Numbered from the stretch's first letter, positions 7,903-17,658 are shown. The stretch: 64,000 nucleotides of DNA from Candidatus Yanofskybacteria bacterium CG10_big_fil_rev_8_21_14_0_10_36_16 (GCA_002794035.1 PCXQ01000005.1:82587-146586), one strand, 5' to 3'. The notes: generated by a model not told the origin, from the sequence alone. Program-made: numbers and translations.

Positions 7903-7929
7903 ATTTTTTATAACTGGCAAACAATAATT

Positions 7930-8376
7930 TTACCAGTTTTTACAACATTCAATTATTTTTTTAACAGTTGTCGAAACAACGGGCACATTTCTAAAAATAT
8001 AAACAGCAGCAAACAATCCCCACAAAACCGCCAAAAAATACCATTGCGCATAATACTCTATCTCTCTAAAATAAATTGCGGTGTAGGCTATTGCCGCTAA
8101 TGTAATAAGAAATGGCAAACGAAATAACTTTAATTTTTCATCTACCTTACCATCAACAAAATAGTAAAAACCTGTAACGCTTTGCCCCATAAACAAAGCC
8201 ACTAGGGCTTTGTCATAGATGTAGCCCATATGCAAAGCCAAAAGCAATCCTGCCCAACTCAAAACCACGCTTGCGCATATAACGCAAAATTTAGTTTTTA
8301 GCAAACTTCGCAATACCAGAAGTAATGGAAATAGTATTGCAGGCAACAAAATTAAAATAAAAGAATTTTCTACCAT
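7930..8376 (-). CDS. Four-TM membrane protein with CVIC motif
   Basis: A 148-residue, almost wholly hydrophobic protein with about four membrane segments. KTKFCVICASVVLSW (residues about 27-41) places a CxxC at a membrane boundary, reminiscent of but not clearly related to VKOR-like quinone reductases, and KKIIECCKNW ends the chain. Its start overlaps the end of the preceding gene by seven bases, indicating coupled translation. Function unknown; a redox or metal role is inferred from the Cys pairs and neighbours. Confidence 0.6.
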   Translation of the reverse strand: MVENSFILILLPAILFPLLLVLRSLLKTKFCVICASVVLSWAGLLLALHMGYIYDKALVALFMGQSVTGFYYFVDGKVDEKLKLFRLPFLITLAAIAYTAIYFREIEYYAQWYFLAVLWGLFAAVYIFRNVPVVSTTVKKIIECCKNW

Positions 8377-8885
8377 AACAGCAACTCAAAAATGGAAGCT
8401 GATGCCAAAAGGAGAAGAAATGTTGTTATTAACCCCTGATAAGGCAAGGCGGATCCATTTCGCAATAACGATATTTTCTTACTGATAATCGGGGAAATAA
8501 CAATAACAATTCCTCCAACCAATGATCCGATCAAAAAATGATTGATTAAATATGTTCTGCCATATTCCCCCAAAAAAGGAACGTAAACAGAAGAATATTC
8601 CTGCATCAATGGAACAAGCGGTACAACAGTTCCGACAAAAGATCCGGCAACGATAGCTTGTCCTTGTCCTTTAAAATAATTCTTTTTAATCCAATGCGAG
8701 GCCCAATATCCAAGAGCCATGCCAAACGCCCCAACAAACACACCAATAGGAGCTGCGCCTACGCCTAGCCACTTAGCACCAAGAGCTGCTAATCCTGCTC
8801 CCGCAGTACACAAAGGACAGTGGGCAAAAACAGGTACCGCCATACCAATACCAATAAACACAGATAAAATAATTAATAAGTTCAT
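8370..8885 (-). CDS. Membrane protein with HCPLC motif
   Basis: A 171-residue protein with an N-terminal signal-like segment ending FAHCPLCTAGAG, so the HCPLC motif would sit at the outer face. It is followed by four or five glycine-rich membrane helices. The CxxC next to His suggests thiol exchange or metal binding. It overlaps the next gene (7930-8376) by seven bases. No named family is recognised. It belongs with 6985-9415 as a set of Cys-rich envelope proteins beside copper ATPase and DUF411 genes. Confidence 0.6.
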   Translation of the reverse strand: MNLLIILSVFIGIGMAVPVFAHCPLCTAGAGLAALGAKWLGVGAAPIGVFVGAFGMALGYWASHWIKKNYFKGQGQAIVAGSFVGTVVPLVPLMQEYSSVYVPFLGEYGRTYLINHFLIGSLVGGIVIVISPIISKKISLLRNGSALPYQGLITTFLLLLASASIFELLLW

Positions 8886-8926
8886 GCTTAATATTTACCG
8901 GAAATATAAAACTTCCAGTAAATTGA

Positions 8927-9415
8927 TTATAGATTCAAATACGATCCGATTTCACCGCCTTCTAGTATTGAATAAACAGCAAAATCACTATTCTTAACAC
9001 CCGGCATGCCGGGGGAACCGGAAGGCATGCCCTGCAATCCTATACCCATTATGCTCGGCTTTTCTTTTAATAATTTAGACACGGCTTCAAGTGGCATATG
9101 CCCCTCAACAACATACCCGCCTATTGTCATAGTATGACAACTCGAATGATCATACGGGACTCCGTATTTATCTTTAATTTCATCCATTTCATCAGTAACT
9201 ATTCTTTCAACTTCAATGCCGTAACGCTTTAAATAACCGATGTAATTATCGCAACACCCACAATTTGGTGATTTATAAACCTGAGCCTCCAAACCATCAA
9301 GATGGGCCCAAGCATCCTTTAATGTTGGAGGACTCGCAGGCGACATCCAGGCTAACCCCAAAACAACAACACCTATTATAATGATTGATAAAAATATTTT
9401 TTTTGAATTTTTCAT
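8927..9415 (-). CDS. DUF411 metal-binding protein
   Basis: A 162-residue protein with an N-terminal membrane anchor and the DUF411 signature: VYKSPNCGCCDNYIGYLKRYG (Cys cluster near residue 53), then HSSCHTMTIGGYVVEGHMP and GIGLQGMPSGSPGMPG. Family members are small periplasmic proteins found with copper resistance genes and thought to bind copper. A separate terminator (9424-9459) lies upstream between it and 9502-9939, so it starts a new transcription unit that may run on to the CopB-type ATPase. Confidence 0.85.
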   Translation of the reverse strand: MKNSKKIFLSIIIIGVVVLGLAWMSPASPPTLKDAWAHLDGLEAQVYKSPNCGCCDNYIGYLKRYGIEVERIVTDEMDEIKDKYGVPYDHSSCHTMTIGGYVVEGHMPLEAVSKLLKEKPSIMGIGLQGMPSGSPGMPGVKNSDFAVYSILEGGEIGSYLNL

Positions 9416-9423
9416 AATTTTAA

Positions 9424-9459
9424 TAAATTAAAACGCCCGTTCAGATGTTGAACGGGCGT
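9424..9459 (-). terminator. Intrinsic terminator
   Basis: The stem ACGCCCGTTCA/TGAACGGGCGT is followed on the minus strand by a T-rich run. It ends the unit containing 9502-9939. Confidence 0.85.
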
Positions 9460-9501
9460 ACAGTTAAAATTAATATAAGCTAAACTTATAAACAACCGAC
9501 T

Positions 9502-9939
9502 TTACGCCCTGATTAACGTGCCAGGAAAATATCTCTTGTTATGAATAGAACTCCAAAATAAGATCTTTTGCTTATAGCTATAGAAGAATTCCAAAATCTC
9601 CATGCGTAACCTATAAACAAATGTATAACTCAATATTTTTTTTTCTGGACTTGCCTTAATTAAGCCAGAAAAAACAAAAGCAAAAATAGCTAATAGGAAA
9701 ATACTAGAAAAATTAAAACCTCCTATAAATACAGCTTGACTTAAGGACATAATTCCTGAAATATGGTGTGAAACAACAGCAATCGGACTATTGCTTGGCG
9801 GGCATGCCCCATTTATCATACTGGCGATGGGACAATCAAGGTTAATGCTATGATCCATAGGAACAATAGTAAATACACTAAACATGTTAGTGACAAATAA
9901 AAATAATATTAAAATTATTGCATATACCTTGTACCTCAT
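9502..9939 (-). CDS. Small two-TM membrane protein, unknown
   Basis: A 145-residue protein with an N-terminal membrane segment (YAIILILFLFVTNMFSVF), an outside loop with two Cys (LDCPIASMINGACPP) and His pairs, and a second membrane segment near residues 75-95. The ATG at 9939 is chosen because longer readings run back into the hydrolase gene that ends at 9974. Last gene of the run from 12926. Family not recognised. Confidence 0.55.
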   Translation of the reverse strand: MRYKVYAIILILFLFVTNMFSVFTIVPMDHSINLDCPIASMINGACPPSNSPIAVVSHHISGIMSLSQAVFIGGFNFSSIFLLAIFAFVFSGLIKASPEKKILSYTFVYRLRMEILEFFYSYKQKILFWSSIHNKRYFPGTLIRA

Positions 9940-9973
9940 ATCGGCTTTTATTTTAACACATAAATAATAAAAA

Positions 9974-11011
9974 TCAAAGCGTATCAAAATTGTCTTCAAA
10001 AAACTCTGCAGATCTTTCCATAAAATCAACAAAATTATTAATAAATTCATGAGGAGCTCCATTATATTCTACTAACTCTACCTGCTTACCCTCAGCCAAA
10101 AGCAAATCTCGCGTTTCATAGGACCACTCAAGATCACAACTTTCATCTTCCGTACCGTGGAATATTAAAACAGGTGTCTGAACCCTGTTGAAAAATGTTC
10201 TGGGGGAAATATTTTTCCAAAATTCAGGGTCCTCGCTAGGCGTTCCGTGTTTAGACAACACTGCATCTAAATCACCTTCATTATGAGACAACCACCTATT
10301 GTAGCTGTCCACCGCATCGCTGGAAACAGGTGCATATAAAACATAGGCATCTACCAAATCAGGGGCAACAACCATAACTCCCTGACTTATACCTCCACCC
10401 ATGGAATGACCAAGCATACCAAACTTTTCTTTACTCAATGATTTTATGTCTGAATTTTTAACTGCATAAACAGCATTTATAACATCTTCGATATACCCAA
10501 TACGGACATTGGCTTCATTCTCCGCATCTTTATCTGATTGAGCATGATTGCGATAATCAGAATGCAAAATAGCATAACCTCTACGAGCCAAATAGTCCTG
10601 TTCGCGCTTAAGCCCTCTTCCATTGGTATAAATAGAGGTATCAATATGTCCATGATTTAAAAACAAAACCGGCCAACCTCCTTCAGGTGGAGAACCTTTG
10701 GGAATATTCATTATACCGGAAATATTTAAATCCCCGCTTTTATAAGTTATAAAATAGCGAGTATAAAAATCATTATCGTCTAAAACCTCGCCCAACTTTA
10801 AATCCCGCCCATCGAATTTCTTTGCCATAAGTGAGGGCAAAGAGATAGGACCAACGTAACGCAACCTATCTTCATCTATTGCGGGACCTCCTTCGCGAGA
10901 TACATCCGAAATTAAATTAATCCTACTTTCTCTTTCAAAAGCAAAAGCAAGTACCATTGGCACTAGCGTAATAACAGTTATTATAAAAACCAAATAGTAT
11001 CTCAATACCAT
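9974..11011 (-). CDS. Alpha/beta hydrolase, exported or membrane-anchored
   Basis: A 345-residue protein with an N-terminal hydrophobic signal or anchor. The hydrolase fold shows LFLNHGHIDTS (oxyanion region), the nucleophile elbow GHSMGGG with Ser, VLIFHGTEDESCD with the acidic residue and NGAPHEFINN with the catalytic His. It is similar to dienelactone-hydrolase or prolyl-oligopeptidase-type esterases; the substrate is unknown. It lies just downstream of the ferric-reductase-like gene with a 30-base gap. Confidence 0.8.
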   Translation of the reverse strand: MVLRYYLVFIITVITLVPMVLAFAFERESRINLISDVSREGGPAIDEDRLRYVGPISLPSLMAKKFDGRDLKLGEVLDDNDFYTRYFITYKSGDLNISGIMNIPKGSPPEGGWPVLFLNHGHIDTSIYTNGRGLKREQDYLARRGYAILHSDYRNHAQSDKDAENEANVRIGYIEDVINAVYAVKNSDIKSLSKEKFGMLGHSMGGGISQGVMVVAPDLVDAYVLYAPVSSDAVDSYNRWLSHNEGDLDAVLSKHGTPSEDPEFWKNISPRTFFNRVQTPVLIFHGTEDESCDLEWSYETRDLLLAEGKQVELVEYNGAPHEFINNFVDFMERSAEFFEDNFDTL

Positions 11012-11041
11012 CTTTTAATTATACCGTATTAAGAAAAAAAC

Positions 11042-12373
11042 TTATCCCAAGTAGAACTGTTCTGATATTATGTTTTGAGGCAAAACACCAAGTTTTGACA
11101 AATGGCTCTTAACGGAGTCCATCATGGGTACAGGACCGCAAATATATACTGTTTGAGATTTAATATCCGAAATATATTTTTTTATTTTGTTTTCGTCTAC
11201 ATATCCTTTTTCTCCTTCATAACTAGGATCGCCACTTAAAACATGGATTACTTTAGCATTATATCTCTGAGCCAAATCATCTATTTCTTTCTTAAACAAA
11301 ATGCTTTCTTCATCTTGATTAGCATACAAAAGAGTAACCTGCTTACCCTCAGCCAGCATTTTATCCATCAATGACCTAATAGGAGTTATACCGATACCTC
11401 CGGCTATCATAAGCACCTTATTGGAAACTCCATAAAAATCGGTAAATATGCCGTAAGGACCATCAATAAAAACACCGGTCCCTATTTTTAAATTTTTAAT
11501 TTTAGAAGTAAAATCACCCAGCTCTTTAATTGTTATTCTTAATTCCGTGCCATTAGGTGCCATTGAAAGTGAAAATGGGTGAGCCTGCCACCAAAATCCT
11601 TTTGACAAAAATCTAAATATCATAAACTGGCCGGGCTGAATATCAAATTCTTTCAAATTTTTACCTCCTATATAAACTGAAACCGCCTTGGAATTTTCTC
11701 TCACGATGTCTTTCACATAAAATCCGTGCTTCTTATATTTTAAAACAGGTCTTATAAATCTAAATGCTATATGGCTGGTAAAAACAGATGCATACAATAA
11801 TATCCAATACCAATAAAAAATCTGGCTAGTTGTTAGGTCGTGTCCAATTTCAATCTGATGCCAAAAGGAGAAAAACATAGCTAGATAAACAATTAGATGC
11901 ACAAAATACCAAGACTCGTACTTTAATCTTTTGCTAACTATATAAAGAGAGGAAACAACAGCAATAACAAATAAAACAAGACCCAAAAAAGCCAACGCAA
12001 CATAATCTAAAGCCAAAAACTGGTCAATCAAACCAGTATCTGACAAACCAGCATAGCCAAAAGAAATCAATATTGGATGAACCAAAAGCAGAATTAGTCC
12101 TTTCTTGCCGTTTGAATGGTGAATACGTGAAAGGCCATCAAGCCCGAAATATCGTTCAAGCCATGGCATCCTCCCCATAAAAAAGAATTGCAGCAAAATC
12201 ATATAAGCTGCCGAAAGGCCGGCTAACCGCCCGAAAGCAATACTAGTTTTTGCCCAGCCATCCAAAATATCTACACCAGAACCGCTAAACCAAAAAACAA
12301 AGACAATAACCCAATTTGCCCACAAAAACCATAACCATAAATTTTGCTTACTTTGGTATTGTTTATTCAACAA
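11042..12373 (-). CDS. Ferric-reductase-like flavocytochrome
   Basis: A 443-residue protein. The N-terminal half has about six membrane helices with His residues typical of the ferric reductase-like transmembrane domain (haem b ligands). The C-terminal half is a ferredoxin-reductase module: FAD-binding PGQFMIFRF and HPFSLS, then the NAD-binding GGIGITPIRSL and VYICGPVPMMDS. It would move electrons from NAD(P)H across the membrane to an outside acceptor. The likely start is a TTG at 12373, about ten bases after GAGAGG; it overlaps the cupredoxin gene by 11 bases. With that gene it suggests an electron transfer pair. Confidence 0.85.
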   Translation of the reverse strand: MLNKQYQSKQNLWLWFLWANWVIVFVFWFSGSGVDILDGWAKTSIAFGRLAGLSAAYMILLQFFFMGRMPWLERYFGLDGLSRIHHSNGKKGLILLLVHPILISFGYAGLSDTGLIDQFLALDYVALAFLGLVLFVIAVVSSLYIVSKRLKYESWYFVHLIVYLAMFFSFWHQIEIGHDLTTSQIFYWYWILLYASVFTSHIAFRFIRPVLKYKKHGFYVKDIVRENSKAVSVYIGGKNLKEFDIQPGQFMIFRFLSKGFWWQAHPFSLSMAPNGTELRITIKELGDFTSKIKNLKIGTGVFIDGPYGIFTDFYGVSNKVLMIAGGIGITPIRSLMDKMLAEGKQVTLLYANQDEESILFKKEIDDLAQRYNAKVIHVLSGDPSYEGEKGYVDENKIKKYISDIKSQTVYICGPVPMMDSVKSHLSKLGVLPQNIISEQFYLG

Positions 12374-12926
12374 CTAAGTTGCCTCTCATGCCTAGCTGAC
12401 GATGAGAACCTACGGAACAATAATATTCAAAAGTACCTTTTTTGTCAGCAACAAACTCAACTTCAACTGTTTCACCAGTTTCTATTTGAGGAGTAGAGAC
12501 ATCAAATTCATCAATTACCCAGTCATGAAAACCACCTGTGTTAGTAAATACAATCTTAACCCTGTCACCTTCTTTAACTTTTATTTCACCTAATGAGAAT
12601 TTAAAATTTTCTCCTGAAATTTCAAAAACCTTAACTTCTCCTTGTGCTGAGTCTACCGAAGTGCCCTCTTCCATCATGGCACCATCTTCAGTTGTATCGC
12701 CGGGTTCAGCTGATGGTGTTGCTTGCTCTCCTGTGACATCGCCATTTTCATTAACAGGTAAATTTTCATCATTTACCGAACTGCCTGTAAAAGCAAAAAC
12801 GGCGGCAATAGCAGCAAGAACAACCAATACTGCAATAACCAGAATCTTGCTCTTTTTACTTCCTGACGCTGATGTTTTTTCAACAGGGTCATTCATATTT
12901 TCATTTTGTGTATTTGTTTCTTCCAT
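12363..12926 (-). CDS. Plastocyanin/azurin-like cupredoxin with membrane anchor
   Basis: A 187-residue protein: short cytoplasmic N-terminus, one membrane segment (ILVIAVLVVLAAIAAVFAF), an acidic Glu/Thr-rich linker and a C-terminal cupredoxin domain. All four type 1 copper ligands are visible: His in GGFHDW, then Cys, His and Met in YYCSVGSHRQLGM. It is an outside-facing blue-copper electron carrier. It overlaps the start of the ferric-reductase-like gene, so the two are translated together and may exchange electrons. The start is taken as the ATG at 12926; no clear ribosome binding site is seen. Confidence 0.85.
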   Translation of the reverse strand: MEETNTQNENMNDPVEKTSASGSKKSKILVIAVLVVLAAIAAVFAFTGSSVNDENLPVNENGDVTGEQATPSAEPGDTTEDGAMMEEGTSVDSAQGEVKVFEISGENFKFSLGEIKVKEGDRVKIVFTNTGGFHDWVIDEFDVSTPQIETGETVEVEFVADKKGTFEYYCSVGSHRQLGMRGNLVVE

Positions 12927-13068
12927 AAAAAAATAATCATTTTTACTGTTGTCTATAAAATAAAATATAGGCAACATTAAAAATCATTATAATAATTATT
13001 AAGTATTTAATATAACAATAGCTTTTTCAACATTGACAAATAAATTAAAAAGTCGATCTAAAAGCAAG

Positions 13069-14313
13069 TTACTCATACCTTAGCGCTTCAATAGGACTCT
13101 TTTTAGCTGCTTGGCGGGCTGGGTAAATGCCAAATACTAAACCCACCAATGCCGAAACACCCAGACCCAAGGCAGCAGCTGATACAGGAAATGTAAACGC
13201 CCAATTTAAATCATACACTCTAGTTAAAACAATTGATGCTATCATCGAAAATGTTGCACCAAGAATTATTCCTATTATTCCCCCTAAAGCAGTGAGGGTT
13301 ACGGCTTCAAATAAAAACTGTGAAATAATATCTTTATCTGTTGCGCCAATTGCTTTTCTAAGACCTATCTCGCGAGTTCTTTCTGTAACTGAAACTAACA
13401 TTATATTCATCACGCCTATTCCTCCCACGACAAGAGCAATCGCGACAACAGACGAAAGAAATATGGTTAAAGCTCCGATAATAGTCTGGACCTGTTTAAC
13501 TATGCCTTCTTGCGTTACAACAAAAAAGTCATCATCGTCTGGGTTGGTAATGTTATGCACCTCGCGCAAGGTCAGCTCTATGTCTCTAACTGTTCGGGCA
13601 ACATTAGCTGGATCATCAACCTTAGTAATAATTTCGTGATAATAATCTATACCCAAAAGATAAAGCTGAGCCGTGGTGTATGGCACTAAAACCAAATCAT
13701 CAATATTAAAGAATGCAACTTGCCCTCTCTCCTGAAATACCCCTACGACTCTGAATTTTCTACCCTTTATGTTTATGTTTTCTCCTACCGCATCTGAAAA
13801 GCCAAATAATTCCTCGGCAACCTTTGAACCAATAACTGCGACACTAGCATTCTGTTTAATATCAGCATCATTATATGCGACACCTTTCTCAACATAAGCA
13901 TCAAAAGTGTCGCTAAAGAAATCCACAGAAGCACCGAGTATTGTGGGCCGATAAGTTTCACCTTCATAGGATACCGCGCCTGGAACAATGAGTGCAGGCA
14001 TAATCCTAACAAGATGTGGCACATTGCTTTTTCGTGAAAGCGCTTCAACATCTCTTTCTTTCAAAGAATCGGCAAAGAGAGTCTCCCCAAAATCAGAGGG
14101 ACCCGAAGGTTCCCTGCCGGGCCTAACCACAACAGTTTCCGCACCAAGACCGCCTATTTCATCTAAAATAAGATTCTCGGCACCTTGGCCAATAGACATC
14201 ATTAAAATTATTGCCGTAATGCCAATAACAATACCCAAAATAGTTAGGGCCGATCTTGATTTGTTTGTTTTAAGACCGTTAAGGGCCGTTTTAAAACTGT
14301 CTTGTATGGTCAT
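13069..14313 (-). CDS. MacB-like ABC transporter permease
   Basis: A 414-residue permease with the MacB_PCD/FtsX layout: an N-terminal helix (SALTILGIVIGITAIILMMS), a large outside domain of about 230 residues, then three helices including the FtsX signature region GVMNIMLVSVTERTREIGLRKAIGA. It pairs with the ATPase at 14483 and the adaptor at 15245. The 170-base AT-rich gap to the ATPase gene holds two short hairpins near 14338-14362. Confidence 0.85.
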   Translation of the reverse strand: MTIQDSFKTALNGLKTNKSRSALTILGIVIGITAIILMMSIGQGAENLILDEIGGLGAETVVVRPGREPSGPSDFGETLFADSLKERDVEALSRKSNVPHLVRIMPALIVPGAVSYEGETYRPTILGASVDFFSDTFDAYVEKGVAYNDADIKQNASVAVIGSKVAEELFGFSDAVGENINIKGRKFRVVGVFQERGQVAFFNIDDLVLVPYTTAQLYLLGIDYYHEIITKVDDPANVARTVRDIELTLREVHNITNPDDDDFFVVTQEGIVKQVQTIIGALTIFLSSVVAIALVVGGIGVMNIMLVSVTERTREIGLRKAIGATDKDIISQFLFEAVTLTALGGIIGIILGATFSMIASIVLTRVYDLNWAFTFPVSAAALGLGVSALVGLVFGIYPARQAAKKSPIEALRYE

Positions 14314-14482
14314 TTTTTAAATTTTTAATTTCTCTCCCTGTGGGAGATCTGCCGTAGGCATGATAATTTTTAATTTTCACTTAATTCCTAATATTTAATT
14401 TATAAACAAAATATATACAGCTACAGATTTTAAATTGTAAATTAAAAATTATTTAAAAATTGTAAAATTGAAAATTGAAAAT

Positions 14483-15211
14483 TTACTTACGAAATCCATC
14501 ATGCGCTCTATGTCTTCTATTAACTTTTTCATCACTTTCAATTACCCCATCCAAAAAACGGATAATTCTCTGGCTATATTCTGCTGTATATGTCTCGTGA
14601 GTAATCAAAATAATCGTATGCCCCTTTTTTTCGTTTAAATCTTCAATAATCTCCATAATCGCCTGACCTGATTTTGAATCAAGATTTCCTGTGGGTTCAT
14701 CAGCAAATATAATCTCTGGATTATTTACCAGTGCCCTAGCGATAGCAACTCTTTGTTTTTCTCCTCCTGATAACTGGGATGATTCATGATAAATCCTATG
14801 TGAAAGCCCCACCGACTCTATGGCTTCAAGGACTATTTTTTTTCTATCAAATTTACTGACATTGGAATAAAGCAACGGCAACATAACATTATCTAATACC
14901 GTCGTACGAGGAAGCAAATTGAACTGCTGAAATATAAAACCCATTTTTTCATTTCTTAAACGAGCAATTTCATCTTTTGTGTAATCGTCCATGCTTTTAC
15001 CATCAAGCTTGTAAATACCCTTGGTATGTCTATCTAAAAAACCAAGCACATGGAGCAATGTTGATTTGCCTGAACCTGAAGGGCCCATAATAGCAACAAA
15101 CTCTCCTTTTTTAATATTAAAAGACACGCCTCGCAAAGCAGGCGTTTCAACATCTTCGTTATAATAAGTTTTTTCTAAATTTTTAACCTCTATCATAACA
15201 TCGTCTTCCAT
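14483..15211 (-). CDS. MacB/LolD-type ABC transporter ATPase
   Basis: A 242-residue ATPase with Walker A GPSGSGKST, Q-loop FQQFNLLPRTT, signature LSGGEKQR, Walker B IIFADEPTGNLDS and H-loop ITHE. It belongs to the MacB/LolD/FtsE clade. The start could be the ATG at 15211 or the one at 15196, which has GGAAG upstream. It lies between its adaptor and permease genes and energises the same complex. Confidence 0.9.
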   Translation of the reverse strand: MEDDVMIEVKNLEKTYYNEDVETPALRGVSFNIKKGEFVAIMGPSGSGKSTLLHVLGFLDRHTKGIYKLDGKSMDDYTKDEIARLRNEKMGFIFQQFNLLPRTTVLDNVMLPLLYSNVSKFDRKKIVLEAIESVGLSHRIYHESSQLSGGEKQRVAIARALVNNPEIIFADEPTGNLDSKSGQAIMEIIEDLNEKKGHTIILITHETYTAEYSQRIIRFLDGVIESDEKVNRRHRAHDGFRK

Positions 15212-15244
15212 TGCTGCACATTATGATACGCAACAATCTTATCT

Positions 15245-16828
15245 CTATTCTTCAATGAATGTAACAACTTTATCTCCCTCCACTACCCCACTTACAATTT
15301 CAATGTTACCATCAGAACCCCTAAGTCCTGTTTTTACACCAACTTCTATTAAATTAACCCCATGTAGTAATCTTACAAATTGATCGCCATTACGCCTAAT
15401 AACAGCCCTTAAAGGAACCGTAATCACATTATCTCTCCTATCGCTTTTTATATCTATGTTGGCGGTCATACCCGGTCGTATCATTCCTTGTTCATCTACA
15501 AATTCAAGGGTGACCTTATATGTGGCAACACCTTCAATTATAGTTTCCGCCGGATCAATCGCCACAACCTCTGCTTCAAAAACAACATCTCGGCCATAGG
15601 CATCAAGAGTAAACTCCGCCTTATCTTCAAGCTCAACTTTTGGTATGTCTACCTCTGTAACATTTGTCTCAATCTGAAGATTTGATTCTGATATTAAAGA
15701 AATTATTATGTCGTTTGATGTAATCGTCTCTCCTTCCTCTACTTCAATTGCTGTAACTATACCCGAAAAAGGAGCTCTAACTATGCGTTTATTAAGCTGT
15801 GCTCTGCTTGCCAAGAGGTTGGCTTCTGCCTGCTTAACAGATGCCTCCTTTTTTAAGATGTCCTCTTCGGTAGGAAAGGCAGATTCAGCAGAAGCTAACT
15901 TTGATTCTGCATCTGATATATTTTTATCATTAGTAATTTTTTGAGAATCAATGGCATGCATCACGTTGATAACATCTGCAAGATCAGAAGATACCGCGGC
16001 AGCCTCAGCGCTTACGCTTACTCTGTCAGCAGATGAAACTTTTGATAAATTGCCCTTAATTACTTCTTGAAGAACTGAGTATGCACTTTTAAGAGAGCTC
16101 AAAGCCACTCTTAATTGACCCAAGGCAGTATCTACGTTTTCACTTGAATCATCTAGGTTAGCAGCTGCAACATAATCGTCTGCACCGGACCTATTATATA
16201 GATCTGCCCCATAAAGAATAATTTCTGCCGAGTCCTCCGCCAATTGAACACTCCTTGAATCAGCATCTGAGCCGTCAAAATATGTAATTCTTATATTTTT
16301 AAATATTGAGAATGAGGAATCGGCCTGAACCATGCCATTGTTCATTGAATTAAATCCGTCATTGTATACTTCAGCAAGAGCGTCTTCTGCTTGTTTTTTT
16401 ACATTTTCAAGATTTGATTCTGCGTTTTCAAGTTCCGTCCTTAAAGAAGTTGCTACTGTAGAATCCTCAAGAGAATTTAAATTTTTAATGGCTTGAGAAA
16501 GGTCGGCTTCAGCTGAATCAAGAGCTGCCTCTTTTTCTAATATTTGCGCAGAAATTTCTGTCACATCTAAAGATGCCAAAACAATACCAGAAGAAACGTT
16601 ATCTCCTACATCTACTTTTATAGATTCCACTCTGCCGGAGTTTTCAAAATGAAGATCGACTTCCTGAACGGGCCTTACTGTTCCGCTAACACTGACTTCT
16701 TGAACTACGCTTCCGCGAGATGCAACCACGAATTGATATGGAGATTTTTCTCCCCTCGACAACACAAAAACAACAGCAACAATAACAGCCGCCGCAACTA
16801 TCAAACCAATTTTTATTTTATTAGACAT
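15245..16828 (-). CDS. MacA/HlyD-type membrane fusion protein
   Basis: A 527-residue adaptor with an N-terminal anchor (IGLIVAAAVIVAVVFVL), a split lipoyl domain (VDLHFENSGRVESIKVDVGD and RAPFSGIVTAIEVEEGE), a very long alpha-helical coiled-coil insert (about residues 75-345) and C-terminal beta-barrel and membrane-proximal parts. With 14483 and 13069 it forms a MacAB-like exporter; no TolC-like partner is seen, in keeping with a one-membrane cell. The substrate is unknown. The hairpin insert is longer than in typical MacA. Confidence 0.85.
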   Translation of the reverse strand: MSNKIKIGLIVAAAVIVAVVFVLSRGEKSPYQFVVASRGSVVQEVSVSGTVRPVQEVDLHFENSGRVESIKVDVGDNVSSGIVLASLDVTEISAQILEKEAALDSAEADLSQAIKNLNSLEDSTVATSLRTELENAESNLENVKKQAEDALAEVYNDGFNSMNNGMVQADSSFSIFKNIRITYFDGSDADSRSVQLAEDSAEIILYGADLYNRSGADDYVAAANLDDSSENVDTALGQLRVALSSLKSAYSVLQEVIKGNLSKVSSADRVSVSAEAAAVSSDLADVINVMHAIDSQKITNDKNISDAESKLASAESAFPTEEDILKKEASVKQAEANLLASRAQLNKRIVRAPFSGIVTAIEVEEGETITSNDIIISLISESNLQIETNVTEVDIPKVELEDKAEFTLDAYGRDVVFEAEVVAIDPAETIIEGVATYKVTLEFVDEQGMIRPGMTANIDIKSDRRDNVITVPLRAVIRRNGDQFVRLLHGVNLIEVGVKTGLRGSDGNIEIVSGVVEGDKVVTFIEE

Positions 16829-16856
16829 TTATTTTATTATAACACAGTTACTATTA

Positions 16857-17648
16857 TCATTTTTCAACTACTATAAAGTTTTTCTGAACTCCTATAATAG
16901 GTTCGTGTTCGCCTGTGGTATAATCTCTTATAGCATTAAAGAATATATGCCTATCGTAACGATATTCCTCACCATGGCGGGTACCGGGATCATTTGTTAT
17001 AAACTCCTCAGTATTATAATCATAACCAATAACTACCAACATGTGTCTTTCCGGCCCCGGAGATGTAAAATAAGGGTTACCAAGCAATTGTCCATTCATA
17101 GGACTAATAATTATATTACCGTCTTCAAGTTCCCTTATAAGATCATCTAATTTAACATTTTTAACCAAGCGCACATTGTGATACTTAAAGTATCCCTTTA
17201 TTATTCTCTCGATAGTGTCTTCTGCGGAAGTATCTTGGAAACTTCCGTAATTTTCTTTTTCCCAGTCAGATACTGCTAAAATTTTATTTAAAGCCTCATC
17301 CAAATTAAAATTTTCTCCCCTTGCCCAACTCACAGCCATTAAAACCGAAGACTCTTCGCAAGCATCCTGTTGTCTTTGGTCAGACCATTCACCAAATGGG
17401 GCCTGGGGTGTAAAAGGAACATTTTGCATTAAAACTGAACCTGGCTCAGGTGTCGGCGTTGGCACAGGAGTAAACATAGACGTAATCCTTGGCGTGATAA
17501 ATACTGGGGTAAGCTGAGGATTAACCGATGGAGTTAGAGCAACTTTTTGGTCATCAACATTAACATTAAAACTGATATACAAAAAATACCCCGCAAGTGC
17601 GGGCAATAAAATAATCAATAGAATTTTTATTACTTTCTTATTCTTCAT
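16857..17648 (-). CDS. C39-like cysteine peptidase, membrane-anchored
   Basis: A 263-residue protein with an N-terminal anchor, a Pro/Thr linker (VPTPTPEPGS) and a C39_2-type papain-fold domain: QRQQDACEESSVLMA supplies the catalytic Cys, ERHMLVVIGYD the His and FITNDPGTR the Asp/Asn. It is expected to act outside the cytoplasmic membrane. It lies immediately downstream of the exporter genes, so it may process what they secrete, but that is inference. Confidence 0.8.
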   Translation of the reverse strand: MKNKKVIKILLIILLPALAGYFLYISFNVNVDDQKVALTPSVNPQLTPVFITPRITSMFTPVPTPTPEPGSVLMQNVPFTPQAPFGEWSDQRQQDACEESSVLMAVSWARGENFNLDEALNKILAVSDWEKENYGSFQDTSAEDTIERIIKGYFKYHNVRLVKNVKLDDLIRELEDGNIIISPMNGQLLGNPYFTSPGPERHMLVVIGYDYNTEEFITNDPGTRHGEEYRYDRHIFFNAIRDYTTGEHEPIIGVQKNFIVVEK

Positions 17649-17658
17649 AATCTAAATC

